53,708 bases of DNA from Acidimicrobiia bacterium (GTDB taxonomy: Bacteria > Actinomycetota > Acidimicrobiia > Spongiisociales > JAENVV01): NCBI GenBank assembly GCA_016650365.1, contig JAENVV010000188.1:1-53708 (forward strand), given 5' to 3'. The notes below the pieces were generated by a model. That model saw nothing but the letters and a program-made list of their open reading frames with translations. It was not told the origin of the DNA and did not search any database. Shown here one piece after another: positions 44,601 to 53,600 of this stretch; position 1 is the stretch's first letter, and every line of letters starts with the position of its first letter. The translations under genes and the position numbers were made by a program.

Positions 44601-47600
44601 TCATCGGCGGAAGCGCTGACCGTGTTGGTGAAGCCGGCAGTTACGGGCGACAGAACACACAAGTAGCTCTGCGTTTCACCAACCGCCAGCGTTGCGAACG
44701 TCGCATCACAAGCCGGGGCGAGAGGATCGGAGATGACGACGTTACTCAGGGCGCTGTCTCCAGTGTTCTCGATGGCGATAGTGAACGTAGCGTCACCGTT
44801 TACGATCGCTTCCTGGGAAGCCGGGCTCTTCGTTACGAGAATCCCCGGGGCAATGACATCGAGGTCTGCCGAGTCGCCGGCAGTCACCGTTCCACCGGAG
44901 GGTTCATCGGCCACGACTCCGATGACATTGGTGAAGTCTGCTGTGGCCGTCATGGTGCACGTATACATCTCGGTTACCCCCACCGCCAGGGAGGGGAAGG
45001 TGGCATCACAGGTTGCGGTCAGCGGGTCGTTCACCACGACATTCGTCAGACCTATGTCACCGGTGTTGGCGATGTCAATCGTGAATGTGATCGTGTCACC
45101 TGCCCTGGCGAAGGTCGGATCAGGACCCTTTTGAATGTCGATGGCAGGCTGGATCATGTCGACCGAAGCGGTATCAGTGTCGCTCACCGGGTTGCCTGCG
45201 GTGTCAGTCGCTTCGACGTTCGCCTGGTTGATGTAGTCGCCCGTGACCGGCGATTGAGCACAGGAGTACGTCTCGACTCCACCGACCGGAATAAGTGAGA
45301 AGAACGTATCGCAACCGGGGGCGAACAGATCCGTGACGCTGACGTTGGTCAGATCGAGAGCCCCCGTGTTCGTGACCGTGAAGTTGAAGGTTGCCGTGCC
45401 ACCAAGTACTACGTATTGAACAGCGGGATCCTTGGTGATCGAGACACCCGGTACCAAAACTGTTACGTCGGCAGTGTCCGATCCGAAGAGCACGGTTCCG
45501 AGTGGGTCTTCGCCGGTGACGTCGACGGTGTTGGTGAGGTCGGCCGTCACGCCACTGGTCGTGCAGATGGCATCCTGGCTCGCACCTATTGCCAGGCTGG
45601 CGATCGACGTGAGGTCGCACACCGCCTGGCCGTCAGTGATCGTGATATTCGTGAGAGCCGTTTCACCGGTGTTCGTGATGGTTACGGTGAAGACGGCGTC
45701 ACTGTTGAGAGCCACGTTTTGGGTCGCCGGATTCTTGACCACGGAGAACGCCGGCGTGAGGACCACCACGTCCGCCGTGTCGGTCGAGGTGACCTCGGTC
45801 AAGAGTGGATCGTCGGCGGTCACGGTGACCGAGTTCGTGAAGTTGGCCGTGACATTTCCCGTCGTACAGCTCACATCCACGGATTCACCGATAGCCAAGT
45901 TGGCGATCGCGGTGCTCGCACAACTCGCCAGTGGATCATCGATGACGACGTTCGTCAGATCGGTTGCGCCATCATTGGCAACTGAGATCGTGAAACTTGC
46001 CGTGCTACCCGACACGACCTCCTGGGTGGCCGGGCTCTTGGTCACCAGAATGCTGGGGTTCAGTACCACCACATCAGCACTATCCGATTCGTTCAGCGCG
46101 CCCGCAGGCGAATCGGCCGTGACGGTTACTGAGTTCGTGAAGTCCGCTGTCACGCCTGAAGTGGTGCAGTTGACAACCGACTGTGCCCCGGCCGCCAACG
46201 AGGTGACCGCGGTCGGCGTACACATTGCGAGCGGATCGTCGACCGCCAGGTTCGTCAGGGTCGTTCCGCCCGTGTTGGTGATAGTGATCGTAAACACCGC
46301 GTCACCGCCGGATACAACCGTTTGGGTGGCCGGATCTTTGACAACCGTCATCGCAGATGGGGGCACCCAACCAAAATCAGCCGCAGTGACCGAGTCACCG
46401 GACAATACGATCACCGCGAGCGGATCGGTGGTGGTCTCCATGTATCCAGCCGGGACGGTCGATCCGTCAACGGCCACCGTGTAGCTGCCTGGTGCCACGT
46501 TCGTGAACAGGTAATTGCCGCTGGCATCGGTCACCGCCGTGTCGGTCGTCGTGCCGACGCCGTCGATGAGGTTGACCGTAACCGTCGGCAGCCCCGGCTC
46601 ACCTGGATCGAGGACGCCGTCCCCATCAAGGTCGGAGAACACCGTATCGCCGATGGTCGCCGGTACGACGAGTCCGGCATCAAGATCTTGTGTGCCGATT
46701 CCGTCGGTGATTCCGATGACGCCAGTTCGTCCGGTGATCTGGGCGGCGTCCGAATCGAGCGTGACGTCACCTCCCTGATTCGGAGCCGAGAACACCGATC
46801 CACCAGGTGCGACAAACTCGACGACGTAGGCGCCGGGAGCCACCGCAAACCCGTACAGGCCGCCGCCGGATGTGGCGGTGCTTGATATTGGGGTGATCAG
46901 GTCGGCGGCGTCATAGAGGTTCACGACGACACCGGCGACGCCCGGTTCTCCGACATCCTGGATGCCGTCCCCGTTGAGGTCGTTCCAGACGCGGTCACCC
47001 AGGCTCGCCGGCAGATACCCCGCATCGGGTCCATCGATGACGTCACCCGAGTTCACCGAGAAGATCGGTGATACACCCGTGGAAGCAACGTCGGAGTCAA
47101 TCGAGTCGTCGGCGCCACTGTCCTGAGCTGTGAATGTGAACCCGACACCGTCGACGATGACCACATAGTCACCAGGAGCCACATTGGAGAAGGTGTAGGT
47201 GCCGGTCGCGTCCGTCGCCACCGTGGCAGTCTGCGTATCTGCGATCCCGTTCTCCGTGGTGTCGCTCCACAGCTCAACCGGGACTGCCGGCACGAATGGC
47301 TCGCCGTTTTGGATGCCGTTTGCATCGAGGTCGCTCCAGACCTGACCGGTCACGGTGGCGGGTTCGTAATATCCGAAGTCGGCTCCGCGGTACGCTTCGG
47401 CTGTCGCGAGACCGTAGGTCTGGGGATCGCCAGTCGTCGGCACCGGAGCCGTCAACCCGGTGGCTGTCGCGTCAGCATCGATGGTGTATTCACCGGCCGG
47501 CAACAGGGCAAGGTTGTACAAGCCCCCTCCGTTGGTGGTGGTCGTATAGACGACGTCGTCGCTGTTACCGGCGACTGCGTCAGGGCCAGCCCAGGTAGCG

Positions 47601-50600
47601 AAGACCGGTACGCCGTCAAGTGGTGTGTCGATCCCGGCGGAATAGACGCCGTCCCCGTCAACATCCTCGAAAACAAGATCTCCGATCGATCCTGAGCCGG
47701 TATACCCAAAGTCGGTCGTGGTGTTGACCTCGCCGGAGGTAACGGTGACGGTTGCCGTGTCATCGGCGTTGCCGTCAGGGTCCTGGGTTATGACCATCCC
47801 GGCGGGAACCGTGGCCGTGTCAACGGTGACGCCGTAGGTGCCGGGATCTACCGTGAAGGAGTAGGTACCGCTGGCATCGGTGACAGCCGTGATCGTCGAG
47901 GTGTCCGGTTTGGTAAGGGTCATCGTGACTCCGACCAGCGGAATGTCGGTTCCAGATGTATAGATCCCGTCCCCATCAACATCGTGGTAAACAAGATCCG
48001 ATATGACAGTGGCTTCCACGAGACCGGCGTCGACCGTTGCGTCTGCCTGGCCGGAGGTGAGGACGATCGCCACCGTGCCGATCTGAATGTCGATGGCCGG
48101 CACAGGGTCGGAATCGACGGTGTCGTCTCCTCCGGCGTTGGCGGTCGTATACCGGAAGGCCGTCGCAGCGGTCGAGGTGTCGAACACGACCCTATATGAC
48201 CCCGGCGCAGCAGATAGGACATATGCGCCATTCCCATCCGTCACCGTCGAGTCGACGATGACATCATCCAGCGTTCCGAACAGGCCGTCGAGACCGGCGC
48301 CAGAAACCAGCGTCACCGTCACTCCACCAACCCCGGCGGCGCCGTCATCTTGGTGGCCGTTTCCATTGATGTCCTCCCAGACGAAGTCCGAAACGCTTGC
48401 ATTGGCGAAGAGTCCGGCGTCGACCGTGTCATCGACGAGTCCTGAGGTCAGCGTGGTCGGGGTGATGGCAATGCCGGGATCGGCCGTCACGACCGCGTCC
48501 GAATCGACCGTGTCGTCACCACCCTGATTGGTCGGTGAGAACGACGTCACCGCCGGCGCAAAGAACACGACGGTGTAGTCGCCCGGCAAGGCCGTCAACG
48601 AATAGGCACCGAGCGCATCGGTGGTGGTTGTATCCACGACGACGTCGTCTGCAGTTCCGAAGAGACTGTCCGTCCCTGGATCCGACACCAGGTTCACCGT
48701 GACTCCGTCAAGACCGGGTTCACCGACATCCTGGATTCCGTCGCCGTTGGTATCGGTCCAGACGAAATCGGAGACCGTAGCCAGAGCGGCATAGCCGAAA
48801 TCGGCCGCGTTGAAGTCCTGGCCGGCAGCCAGATTCACCGTCAACGGATCGTTGACGGTAGTCAACGTGTAGCCGGCGGGTTCCGCAATGACATCGACCG
48901 AATACTGACCGGCGGGGAGTAACGTGAAGTCGTAGGCACCGATCGGGCCGGTGGTTTGGGTGGGATAGGTGACGTCGTCACCGGTGCCCGCGGCGCCGTC
49001 AGGTCCGACCCAGGTGAGTTCGACCGTCGCACCTGGCAGTCCGGTCGTTTCGGCCACTCCGAGCGTGCCGTCGCCGTTGGAATCTTCGAGAACCGCGTCG
49101 CCGATCGAACCGGTGCCGGTGTACCCGAAGTCAACGTCGGCGTTGTCGGTACCGGAGATTGCGGTAAGCGCCGTCGCGGAATCAAGGACCGCATCCAGGT
49201 CATAGGTAGCTGTCATTCCGGCCGGCAGCGTTCCAGTTGTAACGGCGACGACATAGTCACCGGGAACCACTGTGAACGAATACATGCCATTGACGTCCGT
49301 GATTGCGGTCTCAAGAACCGTCGTACCGTCACTTGCGAAGAGCGTCACGGTGATATTGGCGAGGCCCGGCTCGCCGGCGTCGAAGCCTCCATCGCCATCG
49401 ATGTCATACCAGACAAGATCTGAAATGATGATGGGCGTAAACAGTCCGGCATCGAGGGTCGCATCGACCTCGCCAGAAGCAAGGGTGGTAGCCGCGATGG
49501 CCACCGTCGGATCGGCGGTTACGAGGGCGTCCGAGTCCAAGAGGTCGCTGCCCTGATCGGCGAGCGTGAAGACCATGCCGCCGGGCGCCAGAAACACGAC
49601 CGTATAACTGCCGGGAGACGCACTGAGCGAATACGCCCCGTTCAGGTCGGTGGTGTCGGTAGTGACCACGACGTCATCGAGTGTGCCGAACAGACCGTCA
49701 ACACCCGGTCCCGAAACCAGGTTGACGATCGCACCGGCCAGACCAGGCTCCCCGCCGTCCTGGACGCCGTTGCCGTTGAGGTCGTCCCAGACGAAGTCCG
49801 ACACGGTGGCACCAAGATACGCGCCTGCGTCGAGCGTGTCGTCGGACGAACCGTCAAGCACCACGAAAATTGCCGTTTCTCCGGTGACCGGATCGGCATC
49901 GGAATCGACCGCGTCATCGGCTCCCTGATTGGCCGGTGAACTGACCCACGAACCAACGGCTGTCGAATAGTCGAACTCGATGAGGTAGGTACCGGGAGCG
50001 GCCGCCAGCTCGTAGATGCCATTTACATCTGTAAGATCGGTGGCAATGACCGTGTCTGGCGTCCCGTCGCCCGAGGTATCCGCCCAGAGGTTGACCGTAA
50101 CGTTCTGAACACCAGCCTCGCCTCCGTCCTGGATCCCATCTGCATTGAGGTCATTCCAAACGAAGTCCGAAAGGAGTGCAGGTAGCACGCCCGCATCAAC
50201 CGAGTCATCAACCTGACTTGACGCAACCGTGACGGTGCCGGTCGTGCCCGTTGCGTCCACATCCGAGTCAAGGGCGTCGTTCGCCCCGACATTGGCCGCG
50301 GTAAAGGTGAAGCCACTTCCGTCGACGACCAGAACATACCTGCCGGGGTCGGTCGTAAATCCGTAGAAACCATCGGCGTCGGTGATGGTTGAGTTCAGTG
50401 CAGGGCCGTCCGGATTCCCATCCTGATCAACGTCTGCGAACAGGCTCACGGTGATAACGGCGAGACCAGGCTCTGCGACATCGTGAATCCCATCGGCATC
50501 AAGGTCCACAAACACGAGATCCGAGATCGTGGCAAGGCGATACAGCAAGCCATCGAAATCGAAGGTGGCGCCCGAAGCCGCCGCGAAGATCGACGTCGCA

Positions 50601-53600
50601 CCGGTCAAGTCGATGTCGGAATCAATGGTGTCGGCGGCGGCATCTTGGGGAGAAACGAGGTACCCGGTCGTGTCGATAACGACTTGATAGTCCCCAGGCG
50701 GAACCACAAATGTGTAGTCGCCATTGATGTCGGTGGTCGTGTTGGCAACTACGTTTCCTAGACCATCGAGCAACGTCACCCCGATCCCTTGCAGTGGCAC
50801 ATCGGCAACGTCCTGCGTTCCCTCGGCGAAGGCGTCTTCGAACACCGAACCCGCAATGGTCACGCCCTCATAAGCGCCCGCATCCACCGTCGCGTTGACT
50901 TCACCTGACGCAACGGTGATGGCCGGGGCGCTACCCGACGGATCGCCGGCAGATCCCGCATCTGAATCCAGAGTGTCGTCGCCGGCGTCGGGGGCGGTGA
51001 GAACGTACGAGCCGACAGCCGTCGACAGGTCGAAGGTGACGGTGTAGGTGCCGGGCGGAACGTCGAACCCGTACAGTCCACCACCGGCGGTCGTATCACT
51101 CACACTTACGACATTGCCGGCACCGTCGACTCCGTTGAGCGTCACCGCGACGCCATCCAGCCCGACCTCGGTGCCACCCTGGAGGCCATCGCCATCGGCA
51201 TCGACCCAGACAAAGTCGGAAATGGTTGCAGGCTGATAGAAGCCGGCGTCAACAATGATGATTGGGTCGGAAGAATCGGTAACCGTAATCGTCCCGGTTC
51301 GGCCAGTGAGCTGGGATGCGTCCGAGTCAGTGCCGTCGTCGGCTCCGACGTTCGACTCGGTGTACTCGTAGCCGGCAGGTGCCACAAACTCGACGACGTA
51401 ATTGCCTGGAGCAGCCGCCAACGAGTAGGACCCACCTGCGGCTGAGGTGGTGGTGGCTACGAGCGCGTCGGTGGCCGCGTCGCGAAGGTTGACCTCGACG
51501 CCCCCCAGTGGCAATTCGCCAGAGTCCTGCAAACCGTTGCCGTTACCGTCCTCCCAGACGTAGTCTCCGATCGTGATCGGCAAGACGCCCGCATCGACCG
51601 ACAGGTCATCGGCTCCAGAGACGACTGTCACGGCGACGGTGCCGGTGGCACTCACATCGGAGTCGGTAGCGTCACCGCCGCTGTCCTGGAGCGTGAACGT
51701 CCATCCGGTTCCATCAACGCCAAGGGTGTAGGTGCCCGGTGCCAGGTTTGCGAATCCATAAGCGCCGCCGGCGTCCGTCACGTCTGACAAGCTGACGGCA
51801 TTTCCGAGACCATCCGTGCCCACCAGTGTGACGGTTACACCGGCCAGTCCAGGTTCACCGCTGTCCTGGATGCCATCGCCGTCGAGATCGACCCAGACGA
51901 AATCCCCAAGGTCAGCCGGGTAGTAGTAGCCCGAATCAGCAGTGAGGTAATTGCTCCCCGACGTCACGAATATCGCGGTGAACGTGGTCGGCGTTGTGGC
52001 CGTTGATCCGACCGGATTGCTGACCACGACGTCATATAAACCCGGCGCAAGACTGTCGAAGAGATACAGCCCGTCGACATCCGTCGTGGTGACCAGGGTG
52101 GCGTCGTCGCCGGTGCCAACAACTCCGTCGGGTCCGTAGTAGGTGGCCGTCACGGTTACGCTGGCGATCCCGGAGGCCCCGTCGTCCTGGACGCCATTCC
52201 CGTTGAGGTCTTCCCAAACGAAATCGCCGATGGAGCCAGCCACATACATGCCGGCGTCAAGGTCTGTGATGGAATCGCCCGAAATGTACGTGACTATGCC
52301 GCCTTCCCCGGTCACTGGATCGGCGTCCGAGTCAAGTGCATCGTCGCCGCCGAGATTGGCTCCAGTGATCGTGTAGCCGGAAGGCGCCACGAAGCGAATC
52401 TCGTAGGCTCCAGGAATCAGATTACCGAACGAGTAGAAGCCCCCGCCCGATGTGGTGGTCGAAGCAACTACGCCGCCCGCGCCATCAAGAAGTTCTACAG
52501 CTACGCCATCAAGCCCCGGTTCGGTTCCATCCTGAATGCCATCACCGTCAGAATCGACCCATACTAAGTCGGATATCGTGATGGGCACGTAAGCCCCTGC
52601 GTCCACCGTGTCGCTGGCCGCCCCCGCCAATACGGTGATGGTGACCCGGCTGGTCGCCGGATCGACATCGGAGTCGACCGTGTCGTCCGACAGCTCGTCT
52701 TGGAGGGTGAAGACGAACGAGGAACCAGCCGTGTTGGTCGTCAGATCAAACTCAAGCACAAAGTTATTCGGCGACAGCCCCACGAACGAGTAGGCACCGG
52801 TGAGGTCGGTCGTGGTTGTCGCAACCAAGGACGTTCCGTCCGCGTCGTAGAGATAGACCGTGGCGCCCGCAATGCCCGGTTCGCCACCGTCTTGGATTCC
52901 GTCGCCGTTGAGGTCGTCCCACACAAAGTCGCCGACCGCGCCTGCAAACGCATAGCCAGTCGTATCGACGGTTTCGGTTCCGGCTGTGGCGGTCACCGTC
53001 GTGGGGTCGGTCCCTCCGACCAACGCACCTCCGGCCGGAAGGGTCGCGTCAACCACGTCAACCGTTGTCGATCCAACCTCAACCAGCAGGCTGGCCTCCC
53101 CGTTGGCATCCGTCGGAATCGTTTGGGATGCGCCGTTTACATCGGTGAACGTGACGTCAACCCCGACCAGGGGCGAGTCGACCCCGAATGTATAGAGGCC
53201 GTCCCCGTCGACATCCTCGTAGACGACCTCCGTGACCGTGCCAGACGGTATGACGGTTATCGAGTGGGAGTTGCTAACCGGGCCAACGTCGTCGTTGTCG
53301 AGATCAACCCCGTTGACTTCTGCTGTGTTCACCAGCGGATCCGGGTCCGTGGCCCCGATGGTGTACGGCATCGAGTACGTCCAGGTCTCACCCTGGTCGA
53401 GGAACCCGTCCGTGTTGGTGTCTCCGCCGACGTACACCGGCACCCCAAACGGGTCCGCCACGTCAACTGAACCGATCGGTGATCCGTCGCCGCCTGTGGT
53501 GTCGTTGGTGATGGTGAATGTGTAAGTGACCGTTTCGCCGACGAGTGCGGTGGCGGGTCCTGATTTGGCGATGGCTAGGCCCGGTGCGAAATCAATATCG

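Noticed and set aside
45432-46484. Long plus-strand open frame (350 codons) opposite the giant gene
   Set aside because: It is one of many frames antisense to the repeat region; composition (Ser/Thr/Val-rich) follows from the complementary codons of the DUF11 repeats, and there is no ribosome site or recognisable domain.
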